This document shows, piece by piece, positions 51,804-59,524 of a stretch of 64,000 nt of DNA (within the stretch, counting starts at the first letter, position 1; every line of letters begins with the position of its first letter). The notes beneath the pieces were generated by a model that ran no database searches, was not told the origin of the DNA, and was given only the letters and a program-made list of their open reading frames with translations. Made by a program: the position numbers and the translations under genes. The stretch is from WYZ-LMO8 sp964586135 (GTDB lineage: Archaea > Thermoproteota > Methanomethylicia > Nezhaarchaeales > WYZ-LMO8), in the NCBI GenBank assembly GCA_964586135.1, contig CAZPGS010000001.1, forward strand, positions 1 through 64,000. Direction: 5' to 3'.

Positions 51804-52265
51804 ATGCCGGAATTTGGCTACTCTCTTCAAGTCTACGAGCCTGAGAAAATGGCCATAGCCAGTGGAAGAGACTTGAGGATAAGTTGGAAGAAGGCGGTGG
51901 AGGTTTGCCGGTTCATAAAGGGTAGAAAGCTCGACGAAGCCAAGAAGCTACTAGAGGGGGTTTTAAAGAGGGAGGTCATGATTCCCTTTACCACTTTCAA
52001 CAGAAAGCGCGCACATCATGGTAATATAAACAAGCATCCAAGCGGTGGCTATCCCATAAGAGTTGTGAAAGAAGTATTGAAGATATTGAGGAATGTGGAG
52101 TCCAATGCTGAGAACAAAGGCCTCGATGTCGAGAGGCTAGTCATAGTGCACGCCGCCGCGCACAAGGGACCTGTCATCAGGAAGTACATACCGAGGGCGT
52201 TCGGCAGGGCCACTCCGTTCTTCCAGCAGTTGGTTCATATAGAGGTAGCGGTCAAAGAGGTCTAG
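51804..52265 (+). CDS. rpl22: Large-subunit ribosomal protein L22
   Basis: uL22 lining the exit tunnel. 153 residues from ATG 51804: MPEFGYSLQ, ASGRDLRISWKKAVEVCRFIKGRKLDEAKKLLE, RAHHGNINKHPSGGYPI and IVHAAAHKGPVIRKYIPRAFGRATPF. A GTG at 51750 would add an atypical 18-residue hydrophobic start; the family begins at this ATG. Restarts the plus-strand cluster after the inverted rps19. Confidence 0.96.
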   Translation: MPEFGYSLQVYEPEKMAIASGRDLRISWKKAVEVCRFIKGRKLDEAKKLLEGVLKREVMIPFTTFNRKRAHHGNINKHPSGGYPIRVVKEVLKILRNVESNAENKGLDVERLVIVHAAAHKGPVIRKYIPRAFGRATPFFQQLVHIEVAVKEV

Positions 52266-52289
52266 AAAATCGCGAGCAAAGGGGGTTTC

Positions 52290-52934
52290 ATGCCGGACAT
52301 AGAGAAAGGCTTCATCACTAAAGCGTTAAAAAGGCTTGACGTAGACTCCTTTCTAAAACGCGAGCTGGAGAGGGCTGGCTACGTTAAAGTGGACTTACAG
52401 AAGACGCCTCTCGGCACTAACGTGACCATTTATGCAGAAAAGCCGGGAATGGTCATAGGAAAACATGGCTCTACAGTCCATGAATTAACGCAGAAGTTAG
52501 AGAAGACTTTCGGGATCGAGAGGCCCCAAATCGCGGTAGCACCAATTGAAGTCCCAGAGCTTAACGCTAGGATAATGGCTCAAAGAATCAAGAACGCTCT
52601 CGAAAGGGGCATACACTTTCGAAGGGCTGCCTACATAGCTTTAAACCAAATAATGGAGGCCGGTGCTCTCGGCGCTGAGATAAGGATCAAAGGCAAGCTC
52701 AGGACTGAACGAGCTAGGTATGAGAAGCTTCGGTCAGGGATAGTCTTAAAAGCTGGCCAGTTATCGCAAGAGCACGTGGACGTAGCCGTCGAGCACGCAC
52801 TCTTAAAGCAGGGCAAAATAGGCATAAAGGTCGAGATATTCTTGCCTTCGGCGGTTAAGGCCACAGAGGAGTTAGACAAGAGCAAGGTCTTCGTAAAAAG
52901 CGAGAGCGAGGGTTGTGGCGATACTCAAGGTTAA
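52290..52934 (+). CDS. rps3: Small-subunit ribosomal protein S3
   Basis: uS3 at the mRNA entry site. 214 residues with the KH domain (TIYAEKPGMVIGKHGSTVHELTQKLEKTFG), PELNARIMAQRIKNALERGIHFRRAAYIALNQIM, and the C-terminal domain GAEIRIKGKLRTERARYEKLRSG and GKIGIKVEIFLPS. Overlaps L29 by 20 bp. Confidence 0.97.
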   Translation: MPDIEKGFITKALKRLDVDSFLKRELERAGYVKVDLQKTPLGTNVTIYAEKPGMVIGKHGSTVHELTQKLEKTFGIERPQIAVAPIEVPELNARIMAQRIKNALERGIHFRRAAYIALNQIMEAGALGAEIRIKGKLRTERARYEKLRSGIVLKAGQLSQEHVDVAVEHALLKQGKIGIKVEIFLPSAVKATEELDKSKVFVKSESEGCGDTQG

Positions 52935-53130
52935 GGATATAGGGAAAATGTCTAAAGAAGAGAGGCTTGCCAAACTCAGAGAACTAAAAGCAGAGCTCCT
53001 GAGGCTTAGGACCCAACAGGCTTCAGGGGCTCCGCTCGAAAACCCCGGCAGAGTGAGGATTATAAAAAAGACCATAGCCAGGATCTTGACGGTCATAAAT
53101 GAAGAGAAGAAGGGTTCTAAACGTGCCTGA
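52915..53130 (+). CDS. rpl29: Large-subunit ribosomal protein L29
   Basis: uL29, 71 residues: a two-helix hairpin with KMSKEERLAKLRELKAELLRLRTQQASGAPLENPGRVRIIKKTIARILTVINE. GTG start within the end of rps3. It is the last ribosomal gene here; the usual next genes (S17, L14, L24 and so on) do not follow. Its 3' end overlaps the fbp gene on the other strand by 14 bp. Confidence 0.96.
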   Translation: MAILKVKDIGKMSKEERLAKLRELKAELLRLRTQQASGAPLENPGRVRIIKKTIARILTVINEEKKGSKRA

Positions 53131-54235
53131 ACCTGTCCTTAAGCTTCACCAATATCTTGGGTAATGTCGTGTACTCTAGTTCTTCAGGTCCGACCCTAGC
53201 CGGCATGAACTCTCCCATCCTCCTCATGTAGTCAGCTATCTGCATCGCGATAGTCCTTGCCACGTCAAAGGCCGGGTCATCGAATAGGTCGGCGGGCTCA
53301 GAGCCCGTAAGGCCTATTAACTCGCCGTTTGTCAGCTGGAAGCCAAGAGCTACGACTCGAGGCGGGCCGTCGAAGAAAGTGCAACGCGCATGCTTCAGAC
53401 TTACTGGCATCAATGGACCATAGTGCGAGCCCCTCATCCAACCTGCCACGAGGTGGGGGTACGCGAAAGGCGCTAGTATTTCACCGACGGCTGGAAAGCC
53501 GTGCTGGGCCCTGATTATTAAGGCGGGGTCATCCTTGCCGACGTACTTGCCAGCTATTAAGCTGAGCCTCGTCGTGGTGGCCACGGCAGCAATCTCTCTA
53601 TCCACTTTTCTCAGAACCTTCTCGACGACGTACCTCCCCGTCGTGCCCAAGAGCGCCACTAAGCTGTAAAGCTCTTCAGGGCAACTGAGGTCGACAACCT
53701 TTCCCTCTACGACGTCCATGACCCTAAATATGAAGCCTTCGTGCATGCTGGGATCTATTACTAAACCAGCGGTGTTATCTGGTGACGCGAAGATCTTGTA
53801 AAGGGGGTAGTTCCAAGCTCCGGGCTCAGTCTTATCGGCTGCGAACACTACTATTGGCTCGCTGAGCCTCTCGGTTATCTCCATCTCGGCAACTCCAGGG
53901 CCCATCCCCTTCACATTGCCTGAGAAGGTGTCTGAGAGGAGGTCCTGTCCGGCCGCGTAGAGCTTTAGAGGTTTTGAAACCTTCTCTGTGACCTCCTTGA
54001 ATGTGTTCCAAGCTAAGCCATGGATCTCCGGGTCGCCTTCTCCCTTAGTGTGGGTCATCAACAATTCCAAGTCGTCGCCACAATTGAAGACGTAGTAGTC
54101 CATAATGATTCCATTTTTCTTGGCCTCTTCAAGCCGTTTGCGGGCCACTTCTAGTTGTTTGGGATGGACGACGTGGTGTCCGCAAAGAGAGCCCACATCG
54201 GCTTTTATCAAGCTAATGGTGACTTTTTGCGGCAC
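53117..54235 (-). CDS. fbp: Bifunctional fructose-1,6-bisphosphate aldolase/phosphatase
   Basis: Gluconeogenic enzyme that condenses triose phosphates and dephosphorylates the product in one protein. 372 residues, the archaeal FBPA/P length: VTISLIKADVGSLCGHHVVHP, CGDDLELLMTHTKG, FAADKTEPGAWNYPLYKIFASPDNTAGLVIDPSMHEGF and GRYVVEKVLRKVDREIAAVATT, then FPAVGEILAPFAYPHLVAGWMRGSHYGPLMPV. GTG start 54235 with GGGTGACC upstream. With PEP synthase, PGK and GAPDH in the same window it gives most of the route from pyruvate to fructose 6-phosphate. Confidence 0.96.
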   Translation of the reverse strand: MPQKVTISLIKADVGSLCGHHVVHPKQLEVARKRLEEAKKNGIIMDYYVFNCGDDLELLMTHTKGEGDPEIHGLAWNTFKEVTEKVSKPLKLYAAGQDLLSDTFSGNVKGMGPGVAEMEITERLSEPIVVFAADKTEPGAWNYPLYKIFASPDNTAGLVIDPSMHEGFIFRVMDVVEGKVVDLSCPEELYSLVALLGTTGRYVVEKVLRKVDREIAAVATTTRLSLIAGKYVGKDDPALIIRAQHGFPAVGEILAPFAYPHLVAGWMRGSHYGPLMPVSLKHARCTFFDGPPRVVALGFQLTNGELIGLTGSEPADLFDDPAFDVARTIAMQIADYMRRMGEFMPARVGPEELEYTTLPKILVKLKDRFRHV

Positions 54236-54268
54236 GAAAGGTCACCCAGTTAAAAAACTGTGAGATGA

Positions 54269-54279
54269 CCATATAAACC
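54269..54279 (-). promoter_or_regulatory. TATA box of fbp
   Basis: Minus-strand GGTTTATATGG, 34-44 bp upstream of GTG 54235, in the 64-bp gap before the ABCE1 gene. It gives fbp its own promoter. Confidence 0.6.
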
Positions 54280-54299
54280 TTTAGCCTTGATCATGTAAT

Positions 54300-56108
54300 T
54301 CATGGTCCCTCCTTTTCCTCTGCCTCCTCCCTCTCAGGTATGTAATAGTACTCTCCTATGCTCTTCTGCTTCCTGTGGAGATAGGAGTCCGGCTTGTTTA
54401 TCCTAACCCTCCCGCTGTGAAGGTCTCTCCTAAAGGTCACGTCGACTTCTCTCAAGAAGGCGTTGAAGCCACTCCTCAAGTCCATGGGGCTCGAAGCAAC
54501 ACCGTAGACTCCGGGCTTACCGCTAAAGACCATTATCGAATCAGCGACGGCGTCCATTACGACGAGGTCATGCTCAACGACGAAGGCCGCGGCCTTCCTC
54601 TCGTCGACGATCTTCCTGACGAGCTTTGCCATCATCAAGCGTTGTTCTACGTCTAAGTAAGCCGAGGGCTCGTCTAACAGGTAAATGTCCGCCTCTCTGG
54701 CCAATGCACACGCTATGCTAACTCGTTGGAGTTCTCCGCCGCTTAGGGATGATAGCTTACGATCGAAGAGGTGTTCGAGCATGAACGGCTGGCATATCTC
54801 GCTCTTGAACCAAGAAGAAGATAACACGCTCCCTAAATTCCTCGACAAGTAGTCGTATACAACTTCGTCGCTCTCAGGTGTCAAGTATTGTGGTTTGTAA
54901 CTCAGCCTTATCTCGCTCTTTCCTTCCTTCGATATGCCCTCCAAGAGGGACCTCACGAACGTAGTCTTGCCGATTCCATTAGGACCCAGTATACCGATAA
55001 CCTCCCCCTCGTGCACGACCCCTTGATTTACGGTGAGCTCGAAGACCCCTCCCACTTCGACTTTGAAGGAGGGCCACGAGAAGAGCTCGTTGACGGCAAG
55101 TGATTCCCTAGGCCTAGGTCTTAGCCTGAATTTTACGGGCTCGCTCCTGAATCTCACGTTCTCGCCGGGTATGTAGCCATCGAGGTATATGTTTATGCCC
55201 ACTCGGACCCCGTATGGCTGAGAGGCTATGCCATAGGCCCCTGGCTTGCCGTACATGATGCACACCTTGTCCGAGGCGTAGTCTAGTATCGCAAGGTCAT
55301 GCTCGGCCACGACGACGGCCTTTCCCTCTTGCGAGAGTGACCTTATGACCTTTGAGACTCTGAGCCTCTGCATTACGTCGAGATAGCTTGCCGGTTCGTC
55401 AAATATGTAGACGTCGGCTTCTCGGCTACACGCGGCTATTATGGCCAACCTCTGCAACTCCCCGCCGCACAGGGCTGAGACCTCTCTATCAGCTATGTCA
55501 ATTAAGTCGAGCTCCTTCGCTAAATCCCTCCACGAGCCCTTCTCATCAACTTTAGTGAGGAGGTCTTTGACGGTGCCCTTAACATATCTAGATATTAGGT
55601 CAACATGTTGTATTTTATGTACAATGCGTAATTTCCCGGAATACAAATCTCGAAAGTATGGCTGAAGCTCGGTGCCTGCAAAAAAGCGCACTACGTCGTC
55701 CCTCGTTAGTCGAAGCTCTATGTTTCCGAGGTTCGGCACGAGGTCGCCAGCTAAAATGCGAAGTATCGTGGTCTTTCCCGTGCCGTTGGGGCCTATCAAA
55801 CCTAAGACTTGGCCTCTTCTAGGCGGGGGGAGCCTGTATAGCCTAAAGCCATTGGCTCCGTACTGATGAACACACTCACGCCCTATCTCCTCTGGCAAGT
55901 TGACTATAGTTATAGCCGAGAATGGGCATTTCTTGACGCAAATACCGCACCCTACACAAAGGTTCTCCTTTATCATCGGCCTTTGAGATTCCTCGCTCAT
56001 CTCGATGGCCATCACTTTATTTTTGACCAGTGGGCAGAAGCGGAGGCACTCCTTGTAACACTCTTTCGGTTTACAGAGGTCTTTGTCTATGACGGCTATT
56101 CGGGGCAT
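54300..56108 (-). CDS. Ribosome recycling factor ABCE1 (Rli1)
   Basis: Soluble twin-ATPase that splits ribosomes after termination. 602 residues from ATG 56108. N-terminal iron-sulfur domain with CKPKECYKECLRFCP and CVGCGICVKKCPF (eight Cys, two [4Fe-4S]); NBD1 with GPNGTGKTT and CGGELQRL; NBD2 with GPNGIGKTT and LSGGELQRVS; both have D-loop/Walker B IFDEPASYLD and LLDEPSAYLD. A GTG or ATG 5 codons upstream is less likely. All motifs intact. Confidence 0.97.
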   Translation of the reverse strand: MPRIAVIDKDLCKPKECYKECLRFCPLVKNKVMAIEMSEESQRPMIKENLCVGCGICVKKCPFSAITIVNLPEEIGRECVHQYGANGFRLYRLPPPRRGQVLGLIGPNGTGKTTILRILAGDLVPNLGNIELRLTRDDVVRFFAGTELQPYFRDLYSGKLRIVHKIQHVDLISRYVKGTVKDLLTKVDEKGSWRDLAKELDLIDIADREVSALCGGELQRLAIIAACSREADVYIFDEPASYLDVMQRLRVSKVIRSLSQEGKAVVVAEHDLAILDYASDKVCIMYGKPGAYGIASQPYGVRVGINIYLDGYIPGENVRFRSEPVKFRLRPRPRESLAVNELFSWPSFKVEVGGVFELTVNQGVVHEGEVIGILGPNGIGKTTFVRSLLEGISKEGKSEIRLSYKPQYLTPESDEVVYDYLSRNLGSVLSSSWFKSEICQPFMLEHLFDRKLSSLSGGELQRVSIACALAREADIYLLDEPSAYLDVEQRLMMAKLVRKIVDERKAAAFVVEHDLVVMDAVADSIMVFSGKPGVYGVASSPMDLRSGFNAFLREVDVTFRRDLHSGRVRINKPDSYLHRKQKSIGEYYYIPEREEAEEKEGP

Positions 56109-56316
56109 GGTATTCCCCTCCATCGGACTTCAGAATCGTTTTAGCAAAATTGAGCTACACGACGACTCAATAAATCATTCACCTACTTCATGGTCGCCTA
56201 CAATACGTTTGCTTTTACAGACCTCTTCATCTTATTATCATAATTAACAAAGCGTTTCCCGATAACTAAGCAAATCGGGGGTCGCGTGTCGTCAGGGTTC
56301 AAGACTTAAATCAAAA

Positions 56317-57042
56317 ATGAATGGGGGTCATCACCACTCCTCTTCCCATTCCTCCTCTTCCCATTCCTCCTCCTCTTCCCATTCCTCCCATTCTTCCTCC
56401 ATTTCCACGCCCCCTGAAGCGCTTTCTGAAGAGTTATGGCTTTATTTAAAGTTACCGATCAAATTCTTTAGGGAAGCTTTTAAAGGTCTTCCTTATAAAA
56501 CACACACGAAGGTGTCGTCGGTGAAGTTCAACTTGTTAGTGTCGACGTATCGAAATAGGGAGGACGACTGTATCAGTGAGCTGTGGTACCTCTTTCGAGA
56601 GCTAGGCGACGACCAAGTAGAGGTGCGTAGGGCTCTAGTCCCCGGCCTCTTATTGGTGAAGACTAAGCTGGACGCCTACGAGGCCTCTAAGAAAATAGGA
56701 GAGATAGCTAAGGAAAGGCCGTGGGACGTTAGGTATACGCTTAAGCTCACCCCGATAGATGCTGTCACAAGCGATGATATTGAGGAGATAAAGAGGGTTG
56801 CCGTCTCGTTTGCCAATAAGAAGATAAGCGAGGGCGAGACTTATCGAATAACCGTAAATAAGAGGGTCTCCGGTATAAGTAGCCGAAGGCTTATAGAAGA
56901 GATAGCCGAAGAAGTCAATAGAAAGGTCAACCTGAAAAATCCTGATAAAATTCTGCAAATAGAGATCATCGGCAAAGACGTGGGGATAGCAATATTGAGG
57001 CCAGAAGACATAGTTTCTATAGTGAAGATAACTACCTCCTAA
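56317..57042 (+). CDS. THUMP-domain protein (Tan1-like) with His/Ser-rich N-terminus
   Basis: From about residue 66 it is a THUMP protein like Tan1/THUMPD1, which helps acetylate C12 of tRNA-Ser/Leu: VKFNLLVSTYRNREDDCISELWYLF, then GLLLVKTKLDAYEAS, RYTLKLTPID and a C-terminal EETYRITVNKR-type region. ATG 56317 would add a tract of His and Ser only (residues 5-28). GTG 56512, 14-22 bp after a CTTATAAAA TATA-like box, gives a normal-length protein (176 residues) without the tract. The core is firm and the start is open. The upstream gap from 56109 is AT-rich with no other gene. Confidence 0.8.
   Translation: MNGGHHHSSSHSSSSHSSSSSHSSHSSSISTPPEALSEELWLYLKLPIKFFREAFKGLPYKTHTKVSSVKFNLLVSTYRNREDDCISELWYLFRELGDDQVEVRRALVPGLLLVKTKLDAYEASKKIGEIAKERPWDVRYTLKLTPIDAVTSDDIEEIKRVAVSFANKKISEGETYRITVNKRVSGISSRRLIEEIAEEVNRKVNLKNPDKILQIEIIGKDVGIAILRPEDIVSIVKITTS
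56329..56400 (+). repeat. CT-rich tract of degenerate CATTCCTCC repeats
   Basis: Short units related to CATTCCTCCTCTTCC recur, making a polypyrimidine strand. In the THUMP frame they encode only His and Ser. It may be a low-complexity protein segment or a non-coding tract upstream of the true start. Confidence 0.7.
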
Positions 57043-57974
57043 GTATTCAATAGGGACGTCCTCGTCAAAACGCTCTTCAGCTCAGGGCTTAAGGCCGAGG
57101 ATTTATAGCTAGTCGTGCGTAGCTCTTCGTCGCTTATACGGAGGATTTTAAGTAAGGGCCTTGCTTCGCATGGTCGAGAGAAGTCGAGCTGCTCTACCTC
57201 CTTTATGAAGGGGGTAGAGAACAGGAGCTTAAGCCTCTCGTCGGAGGTCCCTCTACTTAGTGACAATATGTAAAGGTAAAACTCCCTAGCTCTATCGCCC
57301 ATCCCTGCGATTTCTAGCGCGCAGACTATTTGATTCTCGCAGGCAAGACGCAAGAGGAACTCTATGTTGAATTTGTTGCTTATGTTCTTCCCCAAGGCGA
57401 AGGCCTTAATCGTATGATAGAAGACAAAAAATACATGAAGCGGCGATAGAGCTAGTCCAGGTCGTGACGCTGCCCACACGACGTCGGTACCCTCAAAAGT
57501 TCTCTCAAGCAGTCGAATAACTTCTCGTGATGGCAACTCCTCTTTCAACCTTATGTGCAATACCCTTAAATCCATTTCACCCCCTTTTTCACTCATCATA
57601 AGGGTTAGCAACTTTTTTGCTTTGTCCGCTGTGGCCGAGGTCGTAGACCCCCCGTGAACTGAAGGTATTAGCGTGATCTCGTTAATGTTGTCCGCTGAAG
57701 AATATAAGCCGCCCATTAAATTTACGTCAACGCCATCAACTAAGACTATTATGTCGCTCCTAATCTTTTCTCCGCTAGACTCAAAGACCCTCTTGAAGAG
57801 GATTTCATTGTCTTTACACGCTAAATAAATCACATCTCTTATACTTAGCCCTTGACGAACCTCGACCTCGACAGAGCTCGTCTTAGCCAAACCCCTAAGA
57901 ACGGCTAAGAAGTTCACTTTAACCTTCACGCTAGCGAGCCTCCTATTGAGGTCGGTTGAGGTACATTTTTTCAC
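57039..57974 (-). CDS. Ubiquitin-like (MoaD/ThiS) domain fused to KEOPS subunit Cgi121
   Basis: 311 residues in one frame. Residues about 16-109 are a beta-grasp MoaD/ThiS-like domain (VKVNFLAVLRGLA, then IVLVDGVDVNLMGG, ending EITLIPSVHGG), where MoaD proteins normally stop at Gly-Gly. After a linker (110-133), residues 134-280 match Cgi121, which binds tRNA in the KEOPS t6A complex (ASRPGLALSPLHVFFVFYH, FNIEFLLRLACENQIVCALEIAG). An ATG at 57575 behind GGGGGTG could also start Cgi121 alone. GTG 57974 is used; GTG 57929 behind AGGAGG is possible. The stop shares CTAA with the THUMP gene. Confidence 0.8.
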   Translation of the reverse strand: MKKCTSTDLNRRLASVKVKVNFLAVLRGLAKTSSVEVEVRQGLSIRDVIYLACKDNEILFKRVFESSGEKIRSDIIVLVDGVDVNLMGGLYSSADNINEITLIPSVHGGSTTSATADKAKKLLTLMMSEKGGEMDLRVLHIRLKEELPSREVIRLLERTFEGTDVVWAASRPGLALSPLHVFFVFYHTIKAFALGKNISNKFNIEFLLRLACENQIVCALEIAGMGDRAREFYLYILSLSRGTSDERLKLLFSTPFIKEVEQLDFSRPCEARPLLKILRISDEELRTTSYKSSALSPELKSVLTRTSLLNT

Positions 57975-58027
57975 CCCTCAGAGTAGGTCAGCCTCGTCAT
58001 CCCTCGCTCCTAAGAGAGACGACAAAT

Positions 58028-58037
58028 GTATTTAAAC
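58028..58037. promoter_or_regulatory. TATA element between the Cgi121 fusion and radical SAM genes
   Basis: GTATTTAAAC, 17-26 bp before GTG 58054 (leaderless spacing). Its TTTAAA core is symmetric, and it is the only such element for the divergent fusion gene 54 bp away. Confidence 0.5.
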
Positions 58038-58053
58038 GTTAAAGAGAGGTTAT

Positions 58054-59262
58054 GTGCAGGAAGCTATGACGGCACTTACTGGCAACAGTAATCCTGTGTG
58101 GCTAAAAAAGGAGCTACTTAAGGCAGTCCAAGAAAGGTTGAAAGATGAGGAGCTTAAGGTGGCAAAGAACGATTGGCACTCGAGGCGAAAGCCTATAGGT
58201 TGCGGCCTGACGATACATCCGGGCATCGGCTGTCCAATGCAATGCAGTTACTGCTACATCTACGACATGGGCTTTAGTAAGCACGTCACCCCCTACTCTC
58301 TTAGCGGGCTTCAGCTCGTAACCGCCCTCCTCTTCAACAAGTACTTCTACCCAACTAGGTGGGGTACCTACTTAGCATTTGGTAGCGTAACAGAGCCCTT
58401 TCTTCCAAGCGTATTGCCAAAGACTCTTGAGTACCTAAAGGCTATAAGAGAGTACTTGGGCAATCCTTGCCAAGTCTCAACCAAAATGGTCATAAATGAT
58501 GAAAGCATCGATGAACTTGCAAGAGCCAGTAACTCTAAGCTCTCGATCTTGGTTACGGTGACGACTCTGAGCCAGTATGTGGACTTAGAAAGGAGAGCTC
58601 CACATCCCTTTAAGAGGTTAGAGCTCGTAGGTAGGCTCAGGAGCAAAGGGTTTAAGCCATTCATTTTCATGAGGCCCCTATTGCCAGGTTTAAAAGTTGA
58701 AGAAATAGACGAGATCGTAGAGCAAGCGAAAGCTTCAGGAGCTTATGGCGTGGTCGTCGGAAACTTGAGGTTGTCATCAAGTATAATAAGAAGGTTGATG
58801 AGTGAGGGCGTTGATGTTGTCCGGTACTTAAAGGTCGACCCCGACAAGTTGCAAAGCACGTTTGTCAACGTGAGGGTTAACCACTTTGTGCAATCCCTCA
58901 TTAAGGAGAGGGCTTTGAACAAAGGGCTCATATTCTTAAAGAGAGCATGTTGCGCCAACACTGTTTCGCAACTACTTAGCGGATACAATGATGTCATATG
59001 CCCTTCTCTATGCTTTTTAAACGAAGACTCATGTGAAAAATCTTGTCCCTCTCGATGTAGGGCAAAAGCGAGAGGCGAGCCCAAGCATCTCAACTTCAAC
59101 GAATTAATAAGAGAGGTTCTCGGATCTGACGACTACGAAATGGAAGTGGAGGACTACACGGTGTACATCAAGCTGAAGAAGCCTTTGAGGTATGAAGGGG
59201 TAGCGGGCTTCGCGCTATCGTACTTATTCCGTAGAAGAGTTCGCTTTGTGAGGCGTTTTTAG
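58054..59262 (+). CDS. Radical SAM protein related to spore photoproduct lyase family
   Basis: 402 residues. The radical SAM cluster motif is GCPMQCSYCYIYDMG (about residues 59-73), in the COG1533/SplB-like context TIHPGIG. SAM-site strands follow (YLAFGSVTEPFLPS, VSTKMVINDE, LVTVTTLS). The C-terminal third is rich in Cys (ACCANTVSQ, then CPSLCFL, CEKSCPSRCR), possibly a second metal cluster. Substrate unknown. GTG start with a TATA at leaderless spacing. The 3' end overlaps rps17e by 39 bp on the other strand. Confidence 0.85.
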   Translation: MQEAMTALTGNSNPVWLKKELLKAVQERLKDEELKVAKNDWHSRRKPIGCGLTIHPGIGCPMQCSYCYIYDMGFSKHVTPYSLSGLQLVTALLFNKYFYPTRWGTYLAFGSVTEPFLPSVLPKTLEYLKAIREYLGNPCQVSTKMVINDESIDELARASNSKLSILVTVTTLSQYVDLERRAPHPFKRLELVGRLRSKGFKPFIFMRPLLPGLKVEEIDEIVEQAKASGAYGVVVGNLRLSSSIIRRLMSEGVDVVRYLKVDPDKLQSTFVNVRVNHFVQSLIKERALNKGLIFLKRACCANTVSQLLSGYNDVICPSLCFLNEDSCEKSCPSRCRAKARGEPKHLNFNELIREVLGSDDYEMEVEDYTVYIKLKKPLRYEGVAGFALSYLFRRRVRFVRRF

Positions 59263-59478
59263 GTCTTGGCTTTGTGCGACCGCTCCGGGGGCCTTGTACC
59301 GCTTAGCGAGCCTGGTCAAATATCCGCTCACTCTGTTCAGCAAGTGCTTGGCCCTGATCGTGGATACTTCCAAGACCAGTTTTTTGTTCTGCCTGTAATC
59401 CAGGCTCACTTTGTCGTAGTACTGTTGGAATATCTGACGAGCTAGCCTTTTAACGGATGCAGGCCTAACCTTGCCCAT
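59224..59478 (-). CDS. rps17e: Small-subunit ribosomal protein S17e
   Basis: eS17, 84 residues: MGKVRPASVKRLARQIFQQYYDKVSLDYRQNKKLVLEVSTIRAKHLLNRVSGYLTRLAKRY. The conserved part ends near residue 63; the remaining 20 residues lie in the overlap with the radical SAM gene and look like a non-conserved tail. Divergent from the histone gene. Confidence 0.92.
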   Translation of the reverse strand: MGKVRPASVKRLARQIFQQYYDKVSLDYRQNKKLVLEVSTIRAKHLLNRVSGYLTRLAKRYKAPGAVAQSQDLKTPHKANSSTE

Positions 59479-59524
59479 GTCTCTTCAACCTGTCTTTGTC
59501 TTCTTCTGCTCTAACAAGGTTTAG

